Source of the DNA: Boothiomyces macroporosus
Lineage: Eukaryota; Chytridiomycota; Chytridiomycetes; Rhizophydiales; Terramycetaceae
Assembly (NCBI GenBank): GCA_027604185.1
Contig: JADGKB010000017.1
Span: 1 to 64,000, forward strand
Reading direction: 5' to 3'
Length of the DNA stretch: 64,000 nucleotides
Positions 11,412 to 21,022 of this stretch are shown piece after piece. The position numbers and the translations under genes were made by a program. The notes beneath the pieces are model-generated. The model did not search any database, was not told the DNA's origin, and was given only the letters and a program-made list of their open reading frames with translations. Numbering within the stretch: position 1 is the stretch's first letter; each line of letters begins with the position of its first letter.

Positions 11412-12044
11412 ATGGGAAAAAAGGTCTTGATCTTAGTAAGTTTATGCTAACGAGATTTACTCTGCCTACGGTCACATCAAACAGTTGGCTGAAGAAGAAC
11501 TCAAAGGATTAAAGAAAGCTGGAGTTGAAGCTGTAATCAAGATGGTTCCAGAAACTCTTCCAGAAGAAGTTCAAAAGAAGATGCACATTGCCAAGTTTGA
11601 TTACCCAGTTGCTACTGTTGATGAACTTGTAAACTATGACGGTTTCTTGTTTGGGTTCGCAACACGTTATGGATCAGGTAGATTAAGGTTAACATAGCTC
11701 CTGCTCAATTCAAGGCATTTATGGATGCCACCGGTCAACTCTGGTTTACCGGTGCTTTGAAAGGAAAAGTCGCTGGTGTCTTCCAATCTTCTGCAGGTGC
11801 AGGTGGTGGCCAAGAATCTCCGGCTTTGACTTTTATGCCTCACTTTGCGCACCATGGTATCGCATTTGTTCCAATGGGACACCATCCTCACTTGTCTGTC
11901 CTGACTGAAGCCCGCGGTGGATCTTTCTGGGGTGCAGGTACTTTAGCTTCCACCGATGGCTCACGTCAACCATCTACTTTAGAAAAGGAGTTGGCGGAAT
12001 ACCAAGGTGAACAATTTGGAAAATTCGTCAATCGTTTACAATAA
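11412..12044 (+). CDS. NAD(P)H:quinone oxidoreductase, WrbA/Pst2 flavodoxin-like family
   Basis: FMN-dependent two-electron quinone reductase used against quinone and oxidative stress. Exons 11412-11435, 11455-11677, 11698-12044 encode 197 aa, the usual family length. Introns are GTAAGTTTATGCTAACGAG (19 nt) and GTAGATTAAGGTTAACATAG (20 nt); splicing gives MGKKVLILIYSAYGHIKQLA and GFATRYGSAPAQFKAF, both canonical WrbA segments. The C-terminal ARGGSFWGAGTLASTDGSRQ is the FMN/dimer signature. The first exon is only 24 nt. A TATA box sits 33 nt before the ATG, implying an almost absent 5' UTR, and the TAA stop is inside AATAAA. Cytosolic or membrane-associated; no signal peptide. Confidence 0.96.
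11678..11697 (+). other. Representative 20-nt intron
   Basis: GTAGATTAAGGTTAACATAG between exons 2 and 3 of the WrbA-like gene. The branch-like TTAAC leaves only five bases to the intron end. Removal joins TCA-G to CT-CCT and restores GSAPAQF. It is shown as the type example of the 130 introns found. Confidence 0.93.
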
Positions 12045-12096
12045 ATCAACTAGTTTATTACAGTTAACCAGTTATTAATAAAAAAAGTACAAATAT

Positions 12097-13303
12097 TTAT
12101 TGGGGCACAACGAGATTCGCATAGGAATAGCTGGAATCTCTCTCTGGCCTATTGCGATAGTTTAATTGGCTGTAATCATATTGCCCGGCACCAGGCAAAG
12201 GATACTGAGGCTGCTGGGCAACAATTACCGGTTGATATCTAGCATCGCCCATGCCTGTGTACGCAGGAGCGCTCAGGTTCGGATCCACGCTTTGATATAC
12301 TGCAGGAGAGCGGTTATCTTGCGGATAGACTACAGATCCTCTGGCTGGATAGTTTTCTGCCATAACGGCTGGAGAATTGCCAGGCACACTGTAGCGGCGA
12401 TCAATCAAGCCAGTAGGAACCGCATATCCATACTGGCTAGAAGGGCTAAGAATATTGGTGTGAGTATTGCCTGAAGGAGACAGCCCACTCTCTTTTCCTT
12501 GATAGGTAGATTCATCTTCGCTTGACCTAGTAATCAAATCACAATTCTCGTCCACTAGATTAATAGAGTTTAAAAAGATGATGAACTGAGTGTACACAAA
12601 CGCAACTGTAGTCAACGAAAAGGTCGCTCTTGCGATTACGTTGTAAATCGAATTGCAAGTTACGGCAGCCATCACAATGCAGGAAATAAACAGTCTTGTT
12701 TCTTCACGATACAGTATTTTGCTGATTGTCTTGTTTCCTGGTGCCATGTACACATAATCTTGAAACTTGATGATCATAATTGCTGAAGGCACCATATCCA
12801 TAATCATCCAGTACACATATAATAATACCAGCGACCAATTGAAACTAACTTGCGGAATAAGTGATTGTGAACAGTCTCCTGAAAATGAGTATGCTGTAGC
12901 AATATATAACCAATACAATACTAACGACCCTAGCGATGCAAATACAGATATCCTAGCAGGGTTATCACTTCCCCAGATTTGAAATCCTCTGTAGACCAAA
13001 TAGCCATATTTACAAGCGTCTGTCTTAGCTACAATTACCTTTGAACGAATCAATAAAGTCTCCCACAAAAGCGATATACTTTTGGGAACATCCTGATCCT
13101 GGAAGCACATTTCCCTGCGCTAGAGCCTGTGTGATGTAGGTAAAGGTAAAGGCTAGTGCATCGAGGTAAATCATCCAACGAACAAAGTATTTGGGATGAA
13201 AGCCCACTTTGTAGTGGTTGAGAAATGCCATCACTAGCAACGCTGCGATTGTGACTTCTCCGGAAAAGTTGTTGAGTCCATCTACGAAGGTAAATGCTGC
13301 CAT
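12097..13303 (-). CDS. Multi-pass membrane protein, unknown family (copy A of tandem pair)
   Basis: Exons 13303-13039 and 13019-12097 encode 395 aa. About six to seven hydrophobic helices occupy the first 230 residues; conserved stretches with the neighbouring copy include VGFHPKYFVRWMIYLD, KYGYLV(Y/F)RGFQIWG, FNWSLVLLYVYW and NSIYNVI. The remaining tail (about 165 aa) is Pro/Tyr/Ser-rich and looks disordered and cytosolic. The layout resembles a 7-TM sensor or channel, but I do not recognise the family and assign no function. One 19-nt intron (13020-13038) lies after SFK. Copy B lacks it. The stop codon is embedded in AATAAA. Confidence 0.85.
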
Positions 13304-13543
13304 TATTCGAAACAATTTTTCAAAGTTACTTGTTTTGAATTGGCCCGGGCCACATTAACCAAATCGAGATTTCAAAAAACTGACCAAGATGGTGGGTTAA
13401 AACGGCTTTCGACTTGCTTTTTCTTTGTGGTGAATAATCACACTGGTATGTTGCTGCGCAGAATGTTGTATTGGACCTTCTGTGCCAATGCAGGTGGGTA
13501 GTGGACGAATTATTATAAGAGTAATATTTATTAATTATGAAAT

Positions 13544-14566
13544 TCACTTTGCTTGCTGATCAGAAATTACAAGATGAGCATAGCTGTGCGGTTGATAATT
13601 TGGTTGAAGGTATCCAGAACTCCTATCCTGATATTGATAGGGGCCATAGTTGTAGGGCTGGCGGTAGCCTTCATAACTATTGAATTCGGGATTAAAGGCA
13701 CTCTGATCATAGACGCTGGAATGTTGTTGGGATTGTGGCGATTCCTTTTGCTCTGGAGCCAGAGGTGTTAGCTCGTCAGAAGGTATCTTTATCAAATCAC
13801 AATTCTCGTCCAAGACACTCAATGAGTTCACGACCAGAATGTATTGCGTAAACACAAATGCTATCGGTGCCGGATCAAAGGTAGAATGGCTAATTACATT
13901 GTAGATTGAGTTGCAAGTTACACCAGCCATGATTACACAAGACACAAACAGTCGCAGCTCTTCCCTAAACAATATCCAATGGAATTTCTTGTCTTGTGGC
14001 GACAGGAATACATAGTCTTGAAATTTAATTACCAATATCGCTGATGGAACCATATCCATAATAGTCTAAAATTAGATCTGACTTACCCAGTACACATATA
14101 GCAGCACTAGTGACCAGTTGAATGTAACTTGAGGGAGAAATGGAAGGGAGCAATCCCCTCTAAAAGAAAATGAGGTAAGGATATATAGCCAGTACAGAAT
14201 AAAAGAGCCAGCGAATGCCATTATAGATATCCTAGCTGGGCTTTCAGTGCCCCATATTTGAAATCCTCTGAATACCAGATATCCATATTTGGTTCCATCT
14301 TTAAGTGAGTCTATTGCATTAGACATTAGCCCAATAGTATTTCCAGTGCATCCTGCAAACTGCTGATTAGGCAAAGAGAATTGGTACGCCTCGGCGATAA
14401 AAGTAATCAGAAAAGCTATTGAATCCAGGTATATCATCCACCGAACAAAATATTTAGGGTGGAATCCTAGTCTGTAATGGTTCATGGATAGCATCAAGAT
14501 CAAGGCAGCAAAAGAAACCAACCCAGAGTAAGTATTGAGATTTTGGATAAACGACTGGCTGGACAT
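13544..14566 (-). CDS. Multi-pass membrane protein, unknown family (copy B of tandem pair)
   Basis: Exons 14566-14087 and 14065-13544 encode 333 aa, closely similar to copy A just downstream on the same strand, so a tandem duplication. The membrane region matches helix by helix (HYRLGFHPKYFVRWMIYLD; VTCNSIYNVISHSTF; VDMVPSA-type segment MDMVPSAILVIKFQDYV). The tail is shorter but again Tyr/Pro/Gln-rich. One 21-nt intron (14066-14086) splits the YW|TIMDMVP segment, where copy A is uninterrupted; conversely the SLKDGTKYGY segment here has no intron while copy A has one. Function unknown; plasma membrane location is inferred from topology. Confidence 0.85.
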
Positions 14567-14906
14567 GGTGGTGGGAATTTTTGAGGTTTTTCTAAAACAC
14601 TATGAATCACAGCCAGACCACGCCACCGGAATTGAGTAGATACAAGGGATGATTGTTCCTCAATAAACTAGCTTTGCATTCCTTCAAATCCGCTTCGTAT
14701 AACAGAATGAAAATTTACACCAGATCAGATGAAACGAATGCAAATTCGAAAGAGTAGATTATTCCTATTTGTACTTTAGTCACACACTAGCGCTTGCGGT
14801 TAGGATTCAGGAACATTTTTGTGTACTGCTTACCGATTGCCGCAACCATCAATCCATGGATTGGCAATTTTTTCATTGTTAATCTCGAATCTTTTAAATT
14901 ATAACG
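14567..14906. promoter_or_regulatory. Head-to-head intergenic region
   Basis: About 340 bp between the start of membrane-protein copy B (minus) and Pin1 (plus). No gene, RNA or repeat was recognised. Confidence 0.4.
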
Positions 14907-15449
14907 ATGGGCTGGGAAGTACAAACCAAATTAATAAAAGGAACGCATGTCAAGAACCAAAAACCGATTATATTACTTTAACACTGAAACTCAGGAGTCG
15001 GTTTGGGATAAACCGGAAGGTGTGGAAATCAAGCCTTACGAAGCTGGTGATTCGCAAACCATACGCGCATCCCACTTGTTGGTCAAGCACAAAGATTCCC
15101 GCAATCCATCGAGCTGGAAAGAAGTACTTGCAATTAATATAGGAAAAAATCACAAGGACAAAGGAAGAAGCGATGGAAAAGATCATTGGTAAGTGTTTTT
15201 GATCCCAGCGTTTAGAAAAATGATTGAAGACAAGGAAGTTGATTTGGCTACTTTGGCTCAAACTGAAAGCGACTGTTCCTCTGCCAAAAGAGGAGGAGAT
15301 TTGAACTTTTTTGGACGAGGACAAATGCAAGCTGCATTTGAAAAGGCAGCGTAAGAAAGATCTGATTTAGATTCGCATTGAATGTCGGCGAGCTTTCACA
15401 ACCCGTTTCCTCTGATTCTGGAATCCATTTGATTCTTAGAACTGCATAA
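14907..15449 (+). CDS. ESS1: Peptidyl-prolyl cis-trans isomerase Pin1/Ess1
   Basis: WW-parvulin isomerase acting on phospho-Ser/Thr-Pro, classically on the RNA polymerase II CTD. Exons 14907-14918, 14941-15123, 15143-15188, 15209-15350, 15371-15449 encode 153 aa. The first exon is only 12 nt (MGWE). WW domain: MGWEERMSRTKNRLYYFN to VWDKP. Parvulin domain: RASHLLVKHKDSRNPSSW, with DCSSAKRGGDLNFFGRGQM and the C-terminal SDSGIHLILRT. Introns are 22, 19, 20 and 20 nt, e.g. GTAAGAAAGATCTGATTTAG. Nuclear. Its partners here may include the FCP1-like phosphatase and the RPB11-containing polymerase encoded elsewhere in the window (inference). Confidence 0.96.
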
Positions 15450-15489
15450 ATAAACCAGTTGTTCCTACGAGTTATATTTTTATTAATAA

Positions 15490-16496
15490 TCAGGCAAACA
15501 TCTTTGAGTATACTTTCTTTTCATTTGCGATAGCTTGGGCTTTTTGTTTCCTTACACGAAGGATCTCTTGGTCAACGTCGATGCCTTTCAAGATCTACGA
15601 TTAGCAATAATTACCTCCTTTTTAGTTTCCAGCAGCTCGATGGCCTCTTCAAATTTGCCGAGCATCGTCAGTGCTTGGTAGAGTCTGAAATTTGCCTTTT
15701 CGTGGTTCTCTTCAATTTCAATAGTTTTTTTGCTGTAGATTTGGGCTTGCTTGGCATCCTTGATCTTTAAACTAGCGGCGGCAATGTTGGAATATAGGGA
15801 TACTTTGAGATCCTTGATTTGGCTGCCTTCTTCTGGCTCTGCACCCCAAGTGTTGGAAAGAGTGTTTTCAGCCTGTTGATATACTTTTGCGGCTTCGCTG
15901 AATTCTTGCTTTTTGAATAGTTCATTTCCCTTTCCTTTCAGCTCTTTAGCTTTTGCAATCTTTTCTTGGATCGACAGTTCAGCAGTAGATAGATCGATAT
16001 CGAGCAATTCGACATTGAACAAGAGAGTAGCCCCGCCAGGGATCTTTGGAGGAGAACCTTGAGCACCATATCCGTATTCAGACAGGATGAGTAAATCTGC
16101 TTTTTCACCGATTCTCATCGATGCAATACCGACATCCCAGCCTTTGATGACTTGTCCTTTGCCCAGCTTGAATTCAAATGGAGTTCCTCTGTCAACGCTA
16201 GAATCGAATACATCTCCATTATCAAACAGAGACCCGGTATAGTGAACCTTTACAGTTGAGCCAGATCTATTGGCCAATTCTCCTGTTCCTTCTTGGAGAA
16301 TCTTTTTGAATAGTTTATTTGAATCGTCGAGTGCAATGTAACCTTCTGGTGCTTGAAATACAGTCATTGGTGAACTAGGATTTTTTTCAAGTTTAAAAAT
16401 CTTTGGGGAACTTTCCAGAACAAATTCCGAATTTGATGGAAAAGTTACTAAGCACCAGTCTGTGGCTAAAAGTTCTACAAAGCCCCAGCGATTCAT
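15490..16496 (-). CDS. FKBP-type PPIase with TPR domain (immunophilin)
   Basis: Hsp90-linked immunophilin. Exons 16496-15615 and 15594-15490 (20-nt intron GTAATTATTGCTAATCGTAG) give 328 aa. FKBP domain about 45-150 with VHYTGSLFDNGDVFDSS, FKLGKGQVIKGWD, LILSEYGYG and FNVELLDID; TPR helices about 165-300 (GKGNELFKKQEFSEAAKVY, LYSNIAAASLKI, RLYQALTMLGKFEEAIELL); the C-terminus EKKVYSKMFA is typical of Hsp90 immunophilins. The N-terminal 43 residues before MTVFQAPEGY have no clear homology; translation could instead begin at that internal Met. An ATG at 16557 opens MADANAYMLSQVIAGLK before a GTAAGC donor, but no acceptor brings it into frame. Confidence 0.88.
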
Positions 16497-16580
16497 GTTC
16501 TGCTTACTTTGAGGCCAGCAATCACTTGGCTCAACATATAAGCATTAGCGTCTGCCATAATAACTAGCAAATCAGTTTTA

Positions 16581-17197
16581 TTAGTCCAAAAGCCTATTTA
16601 CTTTGCGGTTAATTTTTGACATTTTCGTTTTTGTGTCATCCATACTCGAGTTCAGTTCTTGCAGCCTTTGGTTCTGAGAATTGAGTTCTTTGCCAAATTC
16701 CAGCCCCATTAACTTCAGCCTGGAGATGTGACTTGACATTCTATTCAAGTTGCCGTCGATGCTATTCTCGCTCTCTTGATTTGCTTCTTTGCAGGCAGTC
16801 AAAGGTATTGGCTCTTGCTTCCGGACCGACTTTTCTTGCTTTTCTTTCCTGAATGGATTCTTGAACGGCTTCCTGTTGCTGAACACTGGAAGCATAAAGA
16901 ACCTATTCAAGGCAGTTAGCTTATCCACTTGCTCGTTTGCGCTTTCTAGTTTCTCGTCTGTTTTACGTGTATTACGCTCTATCTTGCATAAAGATTCTAA
17001 TATTACGGTTGAGAACCTGACTGTTGCTGTAACAGGGTCATGCTGCTGCAAGCAATTTCCTCCGCTTGCTGCAATCGAAATAAAGCCCGACTCGTTGATT
17101 GCAGGGATTTTGATTCAACTATTGCTGTTTGCTTCTCCAGCTCTCGCAGGTATCCCAACTGGTAGTGCTGGTCGTGATCCAAATCATTTGTTGACAT
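16581..17197 (-). CDS. SNAP-25/Sec9-like Qbc-SNARE
   Basis: SNARE contributing two helices to vesicle-plasma membrane fusion complexes. Exons 17197-17017 and 16996-16581 encode 198 aa; the 20-nt intron GTTCTCAACCGTAATATTAG has a GTTC 5' end. First SNARE helix about 15-85 (LRELEKQTAIVESKSLQSTSRAL then QQQSESLCKIERNTRKTDEKL across the splice); a basic linker (NRKPFKNPFRKEKQEK) is followed by the second helix about 145-198 (MSSHISRLKLMGLEFGKEL to SKINRKVNRLLD). There is no transmembrane segment and no Cys-rich palmitoylation cluster, so attachment is probably through the basic linker. The stop is inside AATAAA. Confidence 0.88.
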
Positions 17198-17316
17198 TTT
17201 GAAAAGTCATTTTTACGCCAAATTTAAAAGTAACTACAGTAAAATCATTTCATTTTGAAGCAATTGTGGTGTTTTAGGTCCCACATCAACCCTTGTTCAT
17301 TTTTAACTTTTTTACA

Positions 17317-19152
17317 ATGTCCCAAGTAACACTATTGGTCTATGACCTTTCCCAGGGCATGGCTAGAGCAATGTCAATGGGGATGGTTGGGAAACAAATT
17401 GATGGAATTTGGCATACAGCAGTGGTGGTATATGGGAGAGAGTATTGCTTTGGGCAAGGGATTCAAGAATTTCAACCAGCAAATTCCCCCTACGGAAGAC
17501 CGGTACAAAGGATCGATATGGGCACTACTCAAATTCCACCTGAGGTGTTTCAGGAATATATGGATACGATGAGGACTGTATGGACTGCGGACAAGTATCA
17601 CCTGCTGGACAATAACTGCAGTAAGCCAGCTTAATATAGACTCGTTTTCGGATGAAGTATGTTTATTTCTAGTCGGCAAAGGAATTCCAAAGCATATTAC
17701 TGGGCTGCCTGCAGAGTTTTTGAATACGCAAGGTTTTTACTAAAACTAGACCATTTGGACAGTCGATTAGACCCATGATTGAGAGTATGTATGGACGCTC
17801 AAGCCATGCCGTTACCGAAACTTCAAATATTGCAACTTCTCAAAATAGTCCTGCTGTCATTCATTGCACAAATCTAGCTGCTCTGAGAGATTTGATCAAG
17901 AATAACAAAGCAGTGGCTATTGATTTTACCAGTCAAACATGTGGCCCGTGTAGGGTTATATCTCCAGAATTTGATAGATTAATAGGAGAAGCTAACGCAA
18001 ACGGGACCAAAGTTGTTGGAGTTTCAGTGGAAACGCCTGTTGCCAGAGACATCAGTGCAGAATTTCAAATTTACGCTACCCCGACCTTTATGTTTTACCA
18101 TAATGGAGAAAAGGTACTTTGTACTGATTTAGATGTCTGAATTTAAGGGAGCTGATCGTGCAGAATTGAAAAGCAGCATTGACTTGCTCGTTTATACAGC
18201 CTACCCTCCACATCCACACAAAAAGCATCCATTTAGGGCAATTAATGAATTGGTCATGGCACCAGCCATTAATTTTGTAGTATCGTCAAACTTGGATGTA
18301 ATTTTCAAAAAATTAAATGAAATTGTTGCAGAGAACAAAGTAGGATTTGATACAGACGCTTTAGAAACACTACAGAACTGGATGAAGGCGACTGACTATC
18401 GGAAGAACACTATTCTACCTCACAATTGGCATGTTGTACCCAGCAAATTGCTGTTAGCTTTGCCAGTGGCTAAACTATTTCCACTATTAGACATTTTACG
18501 TCTGTTAGTGCTCAATTCTACAATTAGAAACTATTTTGTGGAGGGAGACAAAGGTAATTTATGCTAATCTAGACTTTGTGTATGTCCAGCTGATAATTCG
18601 AGTTTTATCAGATGATAATGCTGGAATGGCCACCAAACTCATGCTCAGCAAATTCGTAATTTCAATTTAAATTAGATTTGTAATTTGTTTGATCCAACAG
18701 ACCACAAACAGAGCTTGAAACTCCTGTCCACCAAGCGAGTCCACGAATCGAGTTCTAGAGACGAAATAACTCGTTTGTTGGTGGAAACTCTGCTGGCTCC
18801 TGAATATCAGCTGAGACAGGCATCTGCATTATTGGCATACAACATTGGATGGAGTCAGGCTCAAATTCGCCAATCACCAGCACCATTTGATGAAGCGTGG
18901 TGGTCTGAATTAATAGCTGCAATTTCAAACGCCATTGAAACTGAATCTACAAGCGAGAAGGCAAATGATGAAACAGCTTTTAGATTGATTGGCGCGATCG
19001 CACTTTTGTTAGTATATTCGGAAGATCCTGTACTTGAATTGGCGCAAGTCGTCGAAGTGCCTCTGCATATCAAGCATCTTACTTCTAAAGCGCACAAAGA
19101 ACACGGTAACTGGATAAAGAAATTGGCGAGTGAAATCGATGATTTACTTTAA
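17317..19152 (+). CDS. PPPDE (DeSI) peptidase - thioredoxin - PUL domain fusion
   Basis: Exons 17317-17620, 17640-17727, 17750-18113, 18133-18553, 18573-18655, 18676-19152 encode 578 aa. The PPPDE domain (about 1-140) has VYDLSQGMAR, the catalytic His in GIWHTAVVVYG and the catalytic Cys in LLDNNCNSFSDE, so it is a putative deSUMOylating or deubiquitinating cysteine isopeptidase. A thioredoxin domain follows with TCGPCRV and an ATPTF cis-proline loop. The C-terminal PUL domain (about 290-578) is the Cdc48/p97-binding module of PLAA/Doa1. The fusion predicts a redox-linked isopeptidase delivered to Cdc48 and is known in fungi. The intron at 17728-17749 begins GCAAGG and is GC-AG. The stop overlaps AATAAA. 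Confidence 0.92.
17728..17749 (+). other. GC-AG intron, 22 nt
   Basis: The join AATAC|GCAAGG...ACTAG|ACCA rebuilds the invariant NTPFGQ segment of PPPDE proteins. The nearby GT five bases downstream gives the wrong frame, so the GC donor is the supported one. Confidence 0.85.
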
Positions 19153-19541
19153 TAAAATTGTATGATTCATGATAACAATCTCGGAAAAATACAGTCCTTT
19201 CGCGGCTTTCATCGGCTTTGTTTAGTGCAGGTGCTCAAAGGCCAGTTTGGAATCTCCCAAATTTGTAAAATCGGGAACTGATGGAAAAAATGTGTTCTAG
19301 GTGAATTTCTAGCCAATTCAGCTTCAAATTCGATAAGACAAATTAATACCAGTTGCCAGCAGCCATTTGCTTTTCAATGTCGCTTTTTCATTGTACAGTT
19401 ACGTGCAGTAATGAAAAGCGCCTTTGAGACGTTTCGGCCTACAGTTTCAATGAACCTTTGGTGCATCAAATTTCCAAATTAGTTTGAGAATCAAACTCGC
19501 CAAGTATAAATAGATGCAAATAATCCCAACACTCATTCACA
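19153..19541. promoter_or_regulatory. Intergenic region with TATA box for the peroxygenase
   Basis: About 390 bp. TATAAATA at 19505-19512 lies 37 nt before the ATG at 19542. No other feature was recognised. Confidence 0.5.
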
Positions 19542-20276
19542 ATGATTTTTAAACTTGCCACTCTAGCTCTATCTGTCGCTGCGTTCCCACAATCTGAACC
19601 GCAAGTTGGCCAATGGGTACCTGCTGGACCAAACGATGTTCGTTCCCCATGTCCAATCTTCAACACCATGGCCAACCATGGTTTCCTTCCAAGAGACGGC
19701 GGTGTCATGACCAGACAGCAAATCGTGACTGCATTCAAAGAACAAATGTCCATTGACGAAACATTAACCAACCAGCTCCTAGATGCCACCTACCTTTTGG
19801 GATTAGGAAATGCTCATGATCAAACTTTGACTTTGGCTTCACTCAACACCCACAATGCAATTGAACACGATGCTTCCTTGTTTAGGAATGACGCTTTCTT
19901 TGGTGATAATCACACTCGCAACCTTACCCTATTGAACCAACTAATTAGCTATTCATCCGATGGACAAACCATCTCCATTGATGATTTGGCCCGCTATAGA
20001 AAAGACAGATTTGCAGATTCTAAAGCTAGGGATCCAAACTTTACTTTTGGGCCAAAGCAAGAATTTTTGGCATTTGGTGAAGCTGCGTTGTTGGCTGAAA
20101 CCATCTCTCCTGCAAACCCAAAGCAGATTCCAATCGCCGTTTTGAAGGCATTCGCAGGTGATGAAAGATTACCAGTCGCTGAAGGATGGGTAAAGAGAAC
20201 AGATACCGTCAATGACCTAAATGTGGGTGCTTTTGCTGCCGAATTGAAAATCAAAGCTGGTGTATTCAATTCTTAA
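19542..20276 (+). CDS. Unspecific peroxygenase/chloroperoxidase-like haem-thiolate protein
   Basis: Intronless, 244 aa, the length of short-type UPOs. The N-terminal MIFKLATLALSVAAF is a probable signal peptide, so the enzyme is secreted. The proximal Cys motif is SPCPIFNTMANHGFLPRDG (PCP), which gives the thiolate haem ligand; the EHDASLFRNDAF block corresponds to the EHD-S/R region with the acid-base residue. Two N-glycosylation sequons NHT/NLT follow. UPOs use hydrogen peroxide to oxygenate or halogenate organic substrates. The family is largely fungal. A TATA box is 37 nt before the ATG. Absence of introns contrasts with the intron-dense housekeeping neighbours. Substrate unknown. Confidence 0.93.
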   Translation: MIFKLATLALSVAAFPQSEPQVGQWVPAGPNDVRSPCPIFNTMANHGFLPRDGGVMTRQQIVTAFKEQMSIDETLTNQLLDATYLLGLGNAHDQTLTLASLNTHNAIEHDASLFRNDAFFGDNHTRNLTLLNQLISYSSDGQTISIDDLARYRKDRFADSKARDPNFTFGPKQEFLAFGEAALLAETISPANPKQIPIAVLKAFAGDERLPVAEGWVKRTDTVNDLNVGAFAAELKIKAGVFNS

Positions 20277-20501
20277 AGAGTTATTTTTAGAGTATATTTA
20301 ATTTTCATTTGACATTCTGTATAATTACACGTTATTTCACTCATAAAAGCTCCATTCTGGATTGGTGTACGTGCATACAAACTCACAAATTATGCGGCTC
20401 CTTTTATACTAATTTGATTGAAATCGGGACAGCCGAAAGCTCAGGATATTTTGCGGGTTGCCCGCTCAAGTATAAAAAACATGACCTTGAATTTTCTCAA
20501 A

Positions 20502-20930
20502 ATGTCTCACAGCAAAGCACTGCAAGACTGGCACAGAGTCGTATTCCAACAAGATTTGCAAACGCTGAGGAGCCTACTGGATGAAAATGTCACCTTTCAC
20601 ACTCCTCTTTATCTCAAACCAAGAGTAGGAAGGGATATCGTTACAGCAGTTCTAGCTGCTGCCATCTCAAACTTTCAGGACTTTAAATATTTCAGAGAAT
20701 GGATTACGCCAGATGGCCTAAACTGGGCACTAGAATTCGAAGCAAATGTAGAAGAACGAAAGATCAAAGGTGTTGATCTAATCAGGTGGGAAATCAAAAA
20801 TGGCGAGTGGAAGATTGTCGAATTTGAAGTAATGCTCAGACCTGTTAAACAGCTAGTTAGATTTGGACAACTCCAGGCCTCCAAAATCCCAGAAGTTATC
20901 AAGCAGATGGGGTTCAAGGTCAAGCTGTAA
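20502..20930 (+). CDS. NTF2-like/SnoaL-fold small protein
   Basis: Intronless, 142 aa from ATG 20502 (MSHSKALQDWHRVVFQQDL). That start is chosen because TATAAAAA at 20471-20478 is 31 nt upstream, whereas the in-frame ATG at 20481 lies almost on the TATA box. Features of the SnoaL/NTF2-like cone fold are visible: an N-terminal helix with LQTLRSLLDENVTFHTPLY, strands EWITPDGLNWALEFEA, and an end strand RWEIKNGEWKIVEFEVML. The same fold family includes hydrolases, isomerases and binding proteins, so no reaction is assigned. No signal peptide. Confidence 0.75.
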   Translation: MSHSKALQDWHRVVFQQDLQTLRSLLDENVTFHTPLYLKPRVGRDIVTAVLAAAISNFQDFKYFREWITPDGLNWALEFEANVEERKIKGVDLIRWEIKNGEWKIVEFEVMLRPVKQLVRFGQLQASKIPEVIKQMGFKVKL

Positions 20931-21022
20931 GCGGCGCAATAATTTGCACGAGCATGGCACCTGACATCTAATTGAAGGCCCGACATTCAGCACGCAAAGT
21001 TTATCAAATAAAAAGAGTTGAA

